A DNA stretch of 64,000 nt from Antedon mediterranea (Eukaryota; Echinodermata; Crinoidea; Comatulida; Antedonidae). Below are positions 24,333 through 36,204 of the stretch, piece by piece. A program made the position numbers and the translations under genes. Position 1 is the stretch's first letter; the number at the start of each line of letters is the position of its first letter. The DNA is taken from contig NC_092671.1 of the NCBI RefSeq assembly GCF_964355755.1, positions 18,380,001 through 18,444,000 on the forward strand, in the 5' to 3' direction. Under the pieces are notes generated by a model. It saw nothing but the letters and a program-made list of their open reading frames with translations. It did no database searches and had not been told where the DNA came from.

Positions 24333-25608
24333 GTTAATCTGACCATTTTTGGAAAAATAATTATCTTAAAGACGCTTGGCCTGTCGAAACTTGTTTATGT
24401 TGCAAGTATTATAGACACGCCTGAAAGTGTTCTAAAACGTGTTGATAACATAATTTTTGACTTTTTGTGGGATGGAAAAAGAGAAAAGGTTAAAAGAGTA
24501 GTTCTTATAAACGAATATGAAAGTGGTGGTGTTAAAGCGCCTGATTTCAGGTCACAGGTTAAATCTTTAAAAATATCTTGGCTTAAAAGGTTGTATAACA
24601 ATGAGGATTCAAAGGGGAAATGTCTGCCAAACACATATTTTAATAGAATAGGCCCAAAAGATATTATTGAAAACATATCATATATTGATAAGAAAAATGC
24701 TAGTTTTAAAGCCATACCCGATTTCTATAAATCTATACTATGTATTTTAGTCAAACTTAATAGTGGTATGACTAAACGTCAATTATGTTATGATGATATA
24801 TTGCAACTCTGGTATAACAAATGATTTTATACAAGGACATGTTATTATTTTTTAGGAACTGGATAAGGTCAGGTGTGTGAAATATTAAGGATATTGTAAT
24901 TGAGAATAGGTTCATTAACGCAAATGAATTACTTGATATGCTTAGGTATAAATCAAACTGGATTGCTGAATGGCAAATTGTATTAAACGCAATTCCAAAA
25001 GAATGGAAAGAGAAAATCTTTTTAAGGGATAAAAACCAAAAGCACTCAAAAACAACACACGTTCGATGTTTGAATATGAGTAGCAAACAAATATGTTTTT
25101 TCTTTATTAAGGAAAAATGTCTAGAACCATCCAAAAGTAAAACAAAATGGGAAACATATTTTAACATGGAGAACGATTGGTCTCTAACATGGAAAAGAAA
25201 AATTAAAGATATTAAAGATAATAAACTTAAACAGTTGAACATCAAACTATTGCATTGTATAACACCTACCAAAAGAAGGCTGTTAAAATGGAAAATAAGC
25301 AACACAGATACTTGCCTACAATGCAACGTAGTAGAGGATGATGCCCATTTCTTTTATGAATGCACTGAAGTAAAACCCTTATGGGAATATATTAACGTTT
25401 ACACCATGCACAAATTTGGGATCGAGGCAAATTATCGAAACATTGTACTAGGTACAGGAAACAAATATGTAGACCACATGTTCTCTATTGGATGCTTCTG
25501 CGTTTACAAGGCACATACTTTGAAAAATGTAAACAAATGGACCGGATCATTGACTCGTCTTTTTATGGCGGAAAAAAACAAAAGATCTTACCTTAACCAC
25601 CTATTATA
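24333..25608 (+). pseudogene. L1/Tx1-type LINE ORF2 C-terminal remnant
   Basis: Read-through from 24333 gives LTIFGKIIILKTLGLSKLVY then the DFLWDGK and GGVKAPD blocks typical of L1/Tx1 ORF2 after the RT. After stops near 24825-24900 it resumes (24938-25609) with WKISNTDTCLQCNVVEDDAH and the second half of the zinc knuckle. RT and endonuclease domains are absent. Confidence 0.8.
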
Positions 25609-26109
25609 ATTTATATTGATGTGAATCTGATTATTTAAAATATATTACATAATAATGTTGTATAATACACATAGGCAGTTTCATTTTATCTTATATGAAA
25701 TATCAATTTAAAAAAAAAATTGTATAAATTATTATTGAAAACAAAAAAGAAACGTAACGCAACATAAGTAACGCACGAGAAGATAAGCAAACAAATATAA
25801 CCACGAGACATAAAACTAGACACAGGAGTAAGAAAATCATTTTTAATATTTTTGGTTTTTTTTATATTCGTATTTTAAAATAATGTATATAATCTGTATA
25901 TAAATGAATTATATGTCAAAAAATACTACCGAAAATAACTATACAACATTAGTAAATGTATCTCCTACAGTACATTTATTAGTTAAGTGTTCACAATTTT
26001 AGATGTTGAGAATTATAGAACAAAAAAAAAATACTAGAAAATTATGAAAAAAGGTGGATAACAGAAAAGAAATATTAATGTTCTGATTCCAAGAACAGTA
26101 ACGTTGATA

Positions 26110-27080
26110 AAAATAAAAAATATATTCTCCAGTCCACAGAACGTCTCAGGACTGTTTTTCCGGAACCACCCATTATTGCATTTCGTAGACCTCCCAACCT
26201 TCGTGATATATTAGTCAGATCCAAATTTAAGAGTGAAATTAACTCTCATGACAGCCAAAATTTGGGCAGTCACCTTTGCGGCAAATCTTGCAAAACTTGT
26301 TCATTGGTTGATTCTACTGAAAAATTTGAGAGTAACCAAACTGGCGGCATTTTTCGGATAAGACAATCAATTAATTGTCTAACCAAAAACGTCATTTATC
26401 TCATATACTGTAATATTTGTGGCAAACAGTACGTCGGAGAAACAAAAAACACTCTCCGTATGAGAATGACACAACATAGATCAGCTATCAAAACATTAAA
26501 GCTTGATCAACTTGTATCCGAACATTTTAATTCAGCTGGTCACTCGATTGCAAATTTCAGAGTTATTGCAATAGACCACGATGTCAAATGGAGCGACAAA
26601 ACTCGCAAAGACAAAGAAAACCACTGGGAATTACTACTTAAAACCACAAAACCTTTTGGACTTAACATTAGGAACATACTCCCAGATCGGTAAAATTATT
26701 CCATTGACTACCAACATTTAAGTTTCAATATTAACCACCATTTAAGCTGTTTTTTAGTCTCATTCCAAAATTGTTTATATCTCTACCAAGCTACCTTCTT
26801 TGTTTTCCACTCTTATTCAGACTCCACCCTGGCTCCCTTTGTTATATTTCTTTTATTCATGTCCACCCAGGCAGCACTTGCCAGCTTTATACTATGGCGT
26901 TATCCAAATTCCTTCACTTGCACTGATGAAGGGCTAGTGTTGCCCGAAAGCTCTGCTAACTTTTCTGGCTGTTTACTTTATCGTTTTGATTTAGCTTTTC
27001 GCTTTTTATTTTTGTATCTCCATTGAGATCCAGCCACTGATACCCACAGCATTGTCATTTTTCTCAGTAATTTGCCTTTG
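26110..27080 (+). pseudogene. Penelope-like element, GIY-YIG endonuclease end
   Basis: The frame from about 26150 reads PPIIAFRRPPNLRDILVRSK, the link between RT and endonuclease in Penelope-like elements. It is followed at 26262-26693 by a Cys-rich CGKSCKTC motif and the GIY-YIG domain (VIYLIYCNICGKQYVGETKN, then an R-x-R and H). The RT is lost. The 3' UTR (26890-27060) holds ctgatgaagggctagtgttg and cccgaaagctctgc, repeated at 63.4 kb in inverse, and ends in (TA)n. Confidence 0.88.
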
Positions 27081-27230
27081 GATATATATATATATTTATA
27101 TATATACAGGTATATATATAAACACAGTAGGCAAAGAACATTAATTCTGAACCGCCCGGTGATATACTGAAATTTAATTAATTAATTTGAAACGATAAAG
27201 ATGAGGAAATCTGTGAGAATGAGAAAAAGT

Positions 27231-27302
27231 CGCCCCAACCGAGACCCGAACTCGGACCGCCTGCTTGATATGCAGTTGCCCTAACCATTAGACCACTGGT
27301 CT
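27231..27302 (-). tRNA. tRNA-like gene, unit 1 (damaged acceptor 5' side)
   Basis: Same body as the other units, but the 5' acceptor strand reads accagtgg instead of gccccagtgg, so the acceptor stem cannot pair fully. Probably a pseudogene copy. Confidence 0.5.
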
Positions 27303-27595
27303 AACCACATGGTATTGTTCAAACTCGATTGTATAGCGACTCTTTAACACTCTCGGCGTGGTACGGCGGAACAGCAATAGTCCTCAGTTGTACACACGCG
27401 CAACAGAGATCAAATTGATACGCCCTCATCTTACAGTATTTTTATTCACGAGGCGGGATCTCCGAAGAGATACTTTTATATATATAACCACAGTAGGCAA
27501 AGAACATTAATTCTGAACCGCCGGTGATATACTGAAATTTAATTAATTAATTTGAAACGATAAAGATGAGGAAATCTGTGAGAATGAGAAAAAGT

Positions 27596-27667
27596 CGCCC
27601 CAACCGAGACTCGAACTCGGACCGCCTGCTTGATATGCAGTTGCTCTAACCATTAGACCACTGGGGC
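27596..27667 (-). tRNA. tRNA-like gene, Glu-type body with AUC anticodon, unit 2
   Basis: 72 nt, with acceptor GCCCCAG/TTGGGGC, box A TGGTCTAATGG, anticodon stem CTGC/GCAG with loop ATATCAA (anticodon ATC), T arm CCGAG-TTCGAGT-CTCGG and a T5 Pol III terminator 3 nt after the end. Overall layout is that of eukaryotic tRNA-Glu, but the anticodon would read Asp GAU. This copy has ttgctc in place of ttgccc in the D arm. Confidence 0.75.
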
Positions 27668-27959
27668 TTTCATGGTATTGTTCAATCTCGATTGTATAGC
27701 GACTCTTTAACACTCTCGGCGTGGTACGGCGGAACAGCACTAGTCCTCAGTTGTACACACGCGCAACAGAGATCAAATTGATACGCCCTCATCTTACAGT
27801 ATTTTTATTCACGAGGCGGGATCTCCGAAGAGATACTTTTATATATATAAACACAGTAGGCAAAGAACATTAATTCTGAACCGCCCGGTGATATATTGAA
27901 ATTTAATTAATTAATTTGAAACGATAAAGATGAGGAAATCTGTGAGAATGAGAAAAAGT

Positions 27960-28031
27960 CGCTCCAACCGAGACTCGAACTCGGACCGCCTGCTTGATAT
28001 GCAGTTGCCCTAACCATTAGACGACTGGGGC
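27960..28031 (-). tRNA. tRNA-like gene, unit 3
   Basis: As unit 2 but with two changes (gctcc in the acceptor 3' strand and acgactgg near the 5' end). One acceptor pair becomes A-C, so it may be weakened. Confidence 0.65.
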
Positions 28032-28323
28032 TTTCATGGTATTGTTCAAACTCGATTGTATAGCGACTCTTTAACACTCTCGGCGTGGTACGGCGGAACA
28101 GCACTAGACCTCAGTTGTACACACGCGCAACAGAGATCAAATTGATACGCCCTCATCTTACAGTATTTTTATTCACAAGGCGGGATCTCCGAAGAGATAC
28201 TTTTATATATATAAACACAGTAGGCAAAGAAAATTAATTCTGAACCACCCGGTGATATACTGAAATTTAATTAATTAATTTGAAACGATAAAGATGAGGA
28301 AATTTGTGAGAATGAGAAAAAGT

Positions 28324-28395
28324 CGCCCCAACCGAGACTCGAACTCGGACCGCCTGCTTGATATGCAGTTGCCCTAACCATTAGACCACTGGGGC
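28324..28395 (-). tRNA. tRNA-like gene, unit 4
   Basis: Fully paired acceptor and T arms, intact boxes A and B, T5 terminator. ATC anticodon as in unit 2. Confidence 0.78.
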
Positions 28396-28687
28396 TTTCA
28401 TGGTATTGTTCAAACTCGATTGTATAGCGACTCTTTAACACTCTCGGCGTGGTACGGCGGAACAGCACTAGACCTCAGTTGTACACACGCGCAACAGAGA
28501 TCAAATTGATACGCCCTCATCTTACAGTATTTTTATTCACAAGGCGGGATCTCCGAAGAGATACTTTTATATATATAAACACAGTAGGCAAAGAAAATTA
28601 ATTCTGAACCACCCGGTGATATACTGAAATTTAATTAATTAATTTGAAACGATAAAGATGAGGAAATTTGTGAGAATGAGAAAAAGT

Positions 28688-28759
28688 CGCCCCAACCGAG
28701 ACTCGAACTCGGACCGCCTGCTTGATATGCAGTTGCCCTAACCATTAGACCACTGGGGC
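28688..28759 (-). tRNA. tRNA-like gene, unit 5
   Basis: Same sequence as unit 4 across the whole tRNA, which shows recent duplication or homogenisation of the array. Confidence 0.78.
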
Positions 28760-29050
28760 TTTCATGGTATTGTTCAAACTCGATTGTATAGCGACTCTTT
28801 AACACTCTCGGCGTGGTACGACGGAACAGCACTAGTCCTCAGTTGTACACACGCGCAACAGAGATCAAATTGATACGCCCTCATCTTACAGTATTTTTAT
28901 TCACGAGGCGGGATCTCCGAAGAGATACTTTTATATATATAACCACAGTAGGCAAAGAACATTAATTCTGAACCGCCGGTGATATACTGAAATTTAATTA
29001 ATTAATTTGAAACGATAAAGATGAGGAAATCTGTGAGAATGAGAAAAAGT

Positions 29051-29085
29051 CGCCCCAACCGAGACTCGAACTCGGACCGCCTGCT
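29051..29085 (-). pseudogene. tRNA-like 3' half, cut in the anticodon arm
   Basis: The sixth unit stops at ...cggaccgcctgct, that is at the 3' side of the anticodon stem, and is joined to plus-oriented unit sequence from 29093 on. Confidence 0.7.
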
Positions 29086-29122
29086 AATCTAAATACAATC
29101 GAGTTTGAACAATACCATGAAA

Positions 29123-29166
29123 GCCCTAGTGGTCTAATTGTTAGGGCAACTGTCTCGGTTGGGGCG
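29123..29166 (+). pseudogene. tRNA-like copy with internal deletion
   Basis: The 5' part (gccctagtggtctaattg ... gggcaactg) is joined directly to tctcggttggggcg. The anticodon loop, variable region and 5' side of the T arm are missing. Followed by the usual T5 run, then by the LINE at 29181. Confidence 0.75.
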
Positions 29167-29180
29167 ACTTTTTCTCATTC

Positions 29181-32100
29181 AGGGAAATAGCGTTTGTGAC
29201 TATTTACTTGCGCCGTACGAAGAATTCAACAATATTTCCTTGTTGATAGACTAAAGTGTGGAGTCTTATCACATGCCGGTCAACTTTGAAATTAAAATTG
29301 AAAATACTGAATATAATAATCTTTATAATAATAGTAATGAAAATGATAATTTTAAAACGCTAAATAAATATCAATGGAAAGAAAACTATAAAGACACATT
29401 TAGGGCACGTTGGGAACATGAAACAGTCGAGAAGTTAGACAACAGTTTCATGAGCGCAATAATTCAAAACAAAATCGACGAGGCTGTAACATGTCTTCAA
29501 AAAACTTTTGAATACACTTGTAGCGGAATATCTAAAGTATTTACACATTTTACCGCTAATACCACTATTCAAAATGTTAAGAAAACAAATAACTGGTTTG
29601 ATCGCGAATGCCTTACTTTAAAAAAAGATTTAAAAAAGAATTGAATAAAGCTTTAGCTTTAAGAAATAACGATCAACAGAATTCATTTAATAATTATATC
29701 AAACTTAAAAAGGAATACAAAAAACAATAAGACAAAAGAAATATAACCATCAAAAACAAAAACGTGACGAAATCTTAATAGCAGCCAGTAATAGGAGCTC
29801 AAAACAATTTTGGTCAAAATTAAAAACTCATAAACAAACAATAACTTCTGAAATAACAATTAACGAATGGCGAGATCATTTCCAATCACTGTTTGAACCC
29901 CCCGAGCCAGTTAACAAAGTTACAGACGAAATAGTACATAACATTGTTAACGAAAACGATAACCTCAATTCAGAAATTGACTTGGGTGAAATCAAACAAG
30001 CATTGAAAATGCAGAAATCAGGAAAATCTCCTGGTATGGATGGTATGTTTTTAGAATATATCTTAAATGCACCCAATTTATTATTTGATAATCTAAAACT
30101 TATTTTTAATTCAATTTTTCAGTTTGGCCAATTCCCAACACAATGGGCGACGAGCATGATAATTCCTATTTACAAAAAGGGCAAAAAGAATAAGCCAGAA
30201 AATTACAGAGGCATTGCTCTTATTCCGATACTTGGCAAAATGTTGTTACACATCCTTAAATCAAGATTAGACCACTTCACTGAAAATAACAACATTATTT
30301 ATCAAGAGCAAGCAGGTTTTCGTAAGGGTTTTTGCACATTCGACAATATTTTATTTTAAATAGTATCATTGCAAAATATTTAAGTAAAAAACGAGGTAGG
30401 GTATTCTGCTGTTTCATTGATCTCAAGCGTGCCTTCGATAGTATAAATCATAGTTTTCTTTTACTTAAATTAAAACGAATAGGTGTAAATGGTAATATGT
30501 ACAATATAATTCAGTCTATGTATAACAATTTGTCTGCACATGTAAAAATTGGTAACAAAGTGACATTTCCATTTGACTGTTCTATTGGAATACAACAAGG
30601 TTCACCTTTATCCTCTTTACTTTTCAACATATTTATGAATGATTTAAGTTATGATCTAAATCAGAGTAGAGATAGAGACAAAATACAAGTTGAAGACAGC
30701 TTTATCAATCATTTATTATACGCTGATGATTTAGTATTATTTGGAGATACGGTAAGGGGCTTACAAATTTTAATAAATAAACTCGAAATTTTTTGTGACA
30801 CATGGGGTCTCAGTGTAAACATAAATAAATAAAAAATAATGGTATTTAAAAAGGGTGGGAAACTAAAATATTTTGAAAAATGGTATTACAGGAATATTCA
30901 AATGGAGGTTGTTACGACTTATAATTATTTAGGAGTGGAATTTAGTTCAAATGGCCAGTGGAACAAAGCACTTGAATATAATTGTCAAAAAGCAAACAAC
31001 GCGTTATTTTCCGTTAAATCTTTTATTAGTCGAAATATGAAATATTTACCAGAAAATACATGGAATTATATTTTTGACACAAAAATATTACCAATTTTAA
31101 TTTACGGCAGTGAAATATGGGGGTTTTCTAACCAAATAATTATTAATAATTTCCACACGCGTTTTGCGAGGTTTATTTTGAACATTGGAAAAAGTGCCCC
31201 TAGCGCAGCCGTAACTACAGAATTAGGCAGAGTTTCCTTGCATGTCGATTGTTTAATTTCAATTATTCGTTTTTGGTTGCATATTATTGACATGGATAAA
31301 AATAGATTTATTTTTAAATGTTACAGTTTTCAGTTAAGAAAAATTAACATAAATGAATATTGCTGGGCTAGTCAGGTAAAACATTTACTTTGTTCAACCG
31401 GCTTTGGTTATGTTTGGTACAAACAAAATTGCATCTTCACAAATTTCTCAAAGTCTTGCCTTTTTGTTTAACTGGTCATTAAGATCTGGTGTTATTCCAA
31501 GTGAATGGAAATGTGCTAAGGTTACTCCGCTTTATAAAGGAGGATGTAAACATGAACTTAACAACTACCGTCCAATATCTGTTATACCTATTGCTATGAA
31601 AGTTTTTGAAAGATGCATCCATAATCAAGTTATGAATCATATAAATGAGTTTAATTTATTATGTAAAAATCAATCTGGTTTTAGGTCGTTACATTCAACT
31701 TCTACTACACTGATAGATGTATGCAATTATATATATAAAAATATTGATAATGGCTTGGTAACTGGAGCAATTTTTCTTGACCTAAAAAAGGCGTTTGATA
31801 CGGTAGACCACGATATTTTATTACGTAAATTATGCACCTTTGGAATGATAAACACTGAGCTTGCATGGTTCAGTAATTATTTAAAAAATCGCAAACAATT
31901 TGTTAATTTTAATGGAAAAAAATCTGAAATTTTAAATGTCAACTATGGGGTACCACAAGGCTCAATTCTTGGCCCTTTGTTGTTTATTTTATACATAAAT
32001 GACTTACATGATAGTGTTGATGGGATTTGTAAAACAGTCCTCTATGCAGACGACACTGCGCTTTTTTATGCATGTAAATCAAATGAAGAGCTTACAACAG

Positions 32101-33671
32101 TTTTAACTGAACAGTTGGAAAATGTAAAACAATGGTTAGATAAACATAAATTAACTCTAAACATTGATAAAACCAAATACATGCTTTTTGGTACTCATGC
32201 ACGTGTTAATAAAACAACAGATGAAACAGCAATTCCGATTGAGAAAGTTGAAACGTTTAAATATTTGGGACTTACATTTGATGAACAACTCTCATGGAAA
32301 GTACATATTGATTCTATATGTGCAAAACTATCAAAAATTCTACATCTATTTTATAGATTGAAAAGTTTTACATCTCCTAAAATTATTAAAAGATTATACA
32401 ATGCTCTATTTTTATCACATATTGACTATTGTTCAACAGTCTGGGGTACTGGTTCAAACGCCCATATTTTAAAATTGCAAAGGGTACAAAATAGAGCTGC
32501 ACGATTAATACTAGGTGCTGATATTCGAACTCCTGTTAGACAAATGCATTATGATTTAGGTTGGCTAACAATTAAGACAAGAATTGAATATCATACAATT
32601 TGTACAATATTTAGATGTTTACAAGAATCTGTACCTTCATACTTATGTAATGTTTTGCAATATATTAGTAGTGTACACAATATTCAAACCAGAAACTATG
32701 AAAACAATCTGTTGTATTTGCCCAGATGTAACCTCGAAATATACAAACGTAGTTTTGTTTATTATGGAAGTTCACTCTGGAATGGCCTACCTTATGAATT
32801 AAGAAAACAAAACAATTATAACCGTTTTAAATCACTTGTTAAGATTCATTTATTGTTGCCGGTGGTCTAGGATGGTTCCAGTGAAATATATTTAAATATG
32901 GTATAAAAGTATAATAATAATGAGAACATGCATTGAAGTTTAGTTTTAGTTTAAGTTTTAGTTTAAGTTTAGTTTAAGTTGTTTTCAAATTTTGTTTAAA
33001 TGTGCCGTAGGGCCCCTCGGAAGAGCAGTTTTATTTCATTACTGAAAGGGCTACCCTACTAAAAGAAAACGAAATAAATAAATAAATAAATCAAATGATT
33101 GAAGACAAGAAATTATTTATTAAAGAATTTAAATTACGACTGATTGATTTAGAAAAACAAAAATATTTTGAACAATTTTCTTTACATTCAAAACTAAAAT
33201 ATTTTAAGTATTTTAAAACGAAAATTGAAATAAGTTATCATTTGTTACACTTAAAAGATTGGAAACGTAAAAATATATTCACAAAATTTTGTTTAGGAGT
33301 GTTAGATTTGGAAATAGAAAAAGGAAGATGGAACAAAATCCCACTTCAAAACCGTTTATGTAAATTATGCAATATGAATTCTATTGATGACGAATTTCAT
33401 TTTATGTTAGTCTGTCCATATTATTCCGAACTCAGAAACTTATATATTCCTAATTTTTATCACACGTTCCCTTGTTTAAATAAGTTTTATTTTTTAATGT
33501 GCAACACTAGAGTAGTCCAAGATTTAGCAAATTTTGTTTATTTAGCTTACGAAAATAGAAAATATTATTTTGCAACCCAACAAGAAAATATTATTGTATG
33601 ATTTGTATGTAAGATATAAGGGCCAGAGGCCTAAATATTGTGGAAATAAAACCCCGTTAGGGGAACGAACG
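29181..33671 (+). mobile_element. 5'-truncated LINE inserted in the tRNA array, itself interrupted
   Basis: Frames in order are the endonuclease C-terminus (YHMPV at about 29270) and linker (29258-29644), the RT N-terminus with SGKSPGMDGMF and ENYRGIALIP (29982-30359), the RT core with FIDLKRAFDSINHSF, IQQGSPLSSLLFN and catalytic YADD (30332-30832), the thumb (30839-31424), then after the nested LINE the zinc-knuckle end (33095-33601, LCKLCNMNSIDDEFHF). Stops and shifts near 29645-29950, 30345 and 30830 make it inactive. The 3' UTR has gggccagaggcctaaa and ends at ...ggggaacgaac, directly at the tRNA anticodon loop. A 28-nt direct repeat of tRNA 3' end plus terminator (29153-29180 and 33699-33726) lies on both sides. 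Clade not fixed. Confidence 0.85.
31425..33091 (+). mobile_element. Nested LINE fragment with long intact RT frame
   Basis: The frame 31404-32870 (488 aa, first residues from the host LINE) encodes a nearly whole RT with NNYRPISVIPIAMKVFER, FLDLKKAFDTVDHDIL, GVPQGSILGPLLFILYINDL and catalytic YADDT, followed by the RVQNRAARLILG thumb motif and an SLWNGLP C-terminus, as in CR1/Jockey-group LINEs. No endonuclease, so 5'-truncated. The 3' end is (AAAT)n at 33070-33091. It splits the host LINE between ...YVWYKQ and MIEDKK. The absence of internal stops shows a young insertion. Confidence 0.85.
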
Positions 33672-33712
33672 ATATCAAGCAGGCGGTCCGAGTTCGAGTC
33701 TCGGTTGGGGCG
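33672..33712 (+). pseudogene. tRNA-like 3' half at the LINE 3' junction
   Basis: atatcaagcaggcggtccga onward is intact to the acceptor end and T5 run. The 5' half is replaced by the LINE 3' end, so the junction lies at the first bases of the anticodon loop. Confidence 0.8.
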
Positions 33713-34006
33713 ACTTTTTCTCATTCTCACAGATTTCCTCATCTTTATCGTTTCAAATTAATTAATTAAATTTCAGTGTATCACCGGGCGGTTCAGAATT
33801 AATGTTCTTTGCCTACTGTGTTTATATATATATATAAGTATCTCTTCGGAGATCCCGCCTCGTGAATAAAAATACTGTAAGATGAGGGCGTATCAATTTG
33901 ATCTCTGTTGCGCGTGTGTACAACTGAGGACTAGTGCTGTTCCGCCGTACCACGCCGAGAGTGTTAAAGAGTCGCTATACAATCGAGTTTGAACAATACC
34001 ATGAAA

Positions 34007-34078
34007 GCCCCAGTGGTCTAATGGTTAGGGCAACTGCATATCAAGCAGGCAGTCCGAGTTCGAGTCTCGGTTGGGGCG
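34007..34078 (+). tRNA. tRNA-like gene, plus-strand unit
   Basis: A whole copy with the same ATC anticodon and T5 terminator. One change (caggcagtcc for caggcggtcc) is in the variable region. This side of the LINE carries the array in the opposite orientation to the left side. Confidence 0.75.
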
Positions 34079-34120
34079 ACTTTTTCTCATTCTCACAGAT
34101 TTCCTCATCTTTATCGTTTC

Positions 34121-34123
<3 letters not shown>

Positions 34124-34166
<43 letters not shown>
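34124..34166. repeat. (TA)n microsatellite
   Basis: About 21 TA units truncating the last tRNA-array unit just after its (TTAA)-proximal block. Confidence 0.95.
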
Positions 34167-34169
<3 letters not shown>

Positions 34170-34449
34170 ACCAAACAAAAGTAAGAATAACAATGAATAG
34201 TTATTATTATTATTAGAAATAATTGTATTAATCTGTTGATGAAATGAAATGAATAAATAGTGGTTAACGCCACAAAAGAGAAAAAAAAAACTTAATCATT
34301 ATTAGTTCAGGATTTGTGAGATTTTAAGAATTGTAATCAAGACGATTTTTTAGTAACCTACCGGACTCACGAGTTGTTCCGAGCATTGCCCATTCGAATG
34401 ATGTAGGCCTATTATAGCCTCTCGTTAAAAGTTGGTGTGCTATTAGGAA

Positions 34450-34575
34450 AGATGTATTGTCCCCCAGAAATTTTTTTTTTTCTTTTTAAAACAACAAAAT
34501 AACCTATTCAAAGTCTGATTTAATTAATCTTCATTTTTTTTGGTGGGGGGGGGGGGGGAAATACTTCTTTAAACA
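34450..34575. mobile_element. MITE, AGATGTATTGTCCC family
   Basis: aaagatgtattgtccccc at the left and ggaaatacttcttta at the right with a G-run; inner aaataacctattcaaagtct and ttaattaatcttcatttttt as in other members. Confidence 0.55.
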
Positions 34576-36204
34576 ATTATTGAATGAATAAATTTCCTTC
34601 AACTCACGAAACATGTCTTGATTTAAGATAGCACAGTAGTGAAGTGACGTGGATTTAAATACGTCAACTTGTCGTAAACATTTTGAATTCAATTTAAAAA
34701 CGTGCAAGGTTTTTATAATTTGGCATTGATAAACAACATGAAGCAGTGTTCTTTCCCATTTGTCAGTTATATTTAGGCCTACGTCTGCGCCACTTAAATA
34801 TGTGAATAACTTTTAAATTGTTGGTTAAAAACAAAGGACTCGAACACGTCTTTCTTGTTGACCAGTACCTGCATCAATGAAGACTTTTAACAGCTTTATT
34901 TTCTTGACTTATTTCTCTCCCAAGTACTCGTCGTCTAGGGTATAGATTGCTTACTGACTATATATTATAGGTCATTCCTTGTCTTAGATGTACGTTTTAT
35001 GGCAATTTATGATAAAAAGAGAGAAACAATGCACTATACCTAAGTAGCTCGCGGTGGAATGTCCTCTCGTGTACGCTCTTTAGGCCTAGCCAAGGGGCTT
35101 AGTTGTGTAGGCCTAGCTGGTAAACTAGTAACGTACGAACATCGTACGCTAGCTATAGGCCCATTAATTGTCTTTTGACAGAATCCGTATAGTAATACAG
35201 AATGTGGGAAACCCGGTATTTTCGCTGAATAGTTACGATTCTTCCATTTATTGTGGCCTTCATGGTTGATCAAAAGTACTAAAACTAAAATATCAATCCG
35301 CGCGCAATGTCAAAGACGAAAACAGTTATTGTAATAGAACCATATAGTATTTATTTTTACATTAAATGTAGTTTGTGACCTTAAATGAGAGCTAAAAAAC
35401 GTAGGGAATGGGACATTAACAGAAAATGAAGTTAGAGATTCATTAATTCATTAACCATTATTTAGGCCTACTTCAGCTTATTGTCAGATTATGCATGAAG
35501 ATATAATTCTTCCATACTGAAATTATTATATAGTTATATATACTTTATGCTCAAATTCCACCCCAATTGGTAACCTCATTTGCTAATTATCCATCTAAAG
35601 CCCTAGAAATAATATAAGTAAACTTTTCGTATAATAACCTAGGTAAACGTTTTGGATTGGTTTTTTTTTAATGAAAAGAACGCGTTCTATGGTCGTCGCG
35701 ATACACTATATAATGATGTATATCACCGCCGTGTGGTGGTGTCCTTTCTCATAGTGTTACATCATACTTTTAGAAATGTTACATACGTTGTTAGAAGTAC
35801 CTTTTGTCAGATGTTTTTGATAACATTCGAGTATACATAAGTAAGGGTGAAAATTTAACGTTAAACAGTTAAACCGAGAAGAACAATTTGCAGGCCACAT
35901 CTCCTTCTTTGGTAGATGGTAAGATAGATAGTATTGTATTTAGATAGATAATATATTCCTCGGAATTCTTTTATTGATAATAATTATTATAGTCTAATTT
36001 TCTTCTTACGAATGAGACATTTTTATTAATCTAATGTAACATCTTACTTACTGATCTTTTTTTTTTTGTGTCTTTTATGGGCTCGTCCCACTTTTATTTC
36101 AGTTTGCAGTACAAATTATTTAAATATATACAAGTTCACTATAATAAGGCATATAGTATGTATATTCTCTTGTATTATTAAATATACTAACAAGACCAAC
36201 AGCC

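Larger units (their letters stand above)
27120..29085 (-). repeat. Tandem array of ~364-bp tRNA-bearing units
   Basis: Five units plus part of a sixth repeat head to tail, with tRNA 3' ends at 27231, 27596, 27960, 28324, 28688 and 29051 (spacing 363-365 bp). Units contain a (TTAA)n-like block, the tRNA and gagatcaaattgatacgccc. Identity between units is very high. A frame of 65 codons recurs in four units, but it runs through the tRNA and is not a gene. Confidence 0.93.

Noticed and set aside
27543-28832. Four repeated 65-codon frames on the minus strand
   Set aside because: They run through the tRNA-like gene and its flank in each array unit; conservation comes from array identity, not protein function.
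27120-29085. CRISPR-like regular repeat array
   Set aside because: Whole 364-bp units are near-identical, without unique spacers, in an animal genome; it is a tRNA-bearing tandem array.
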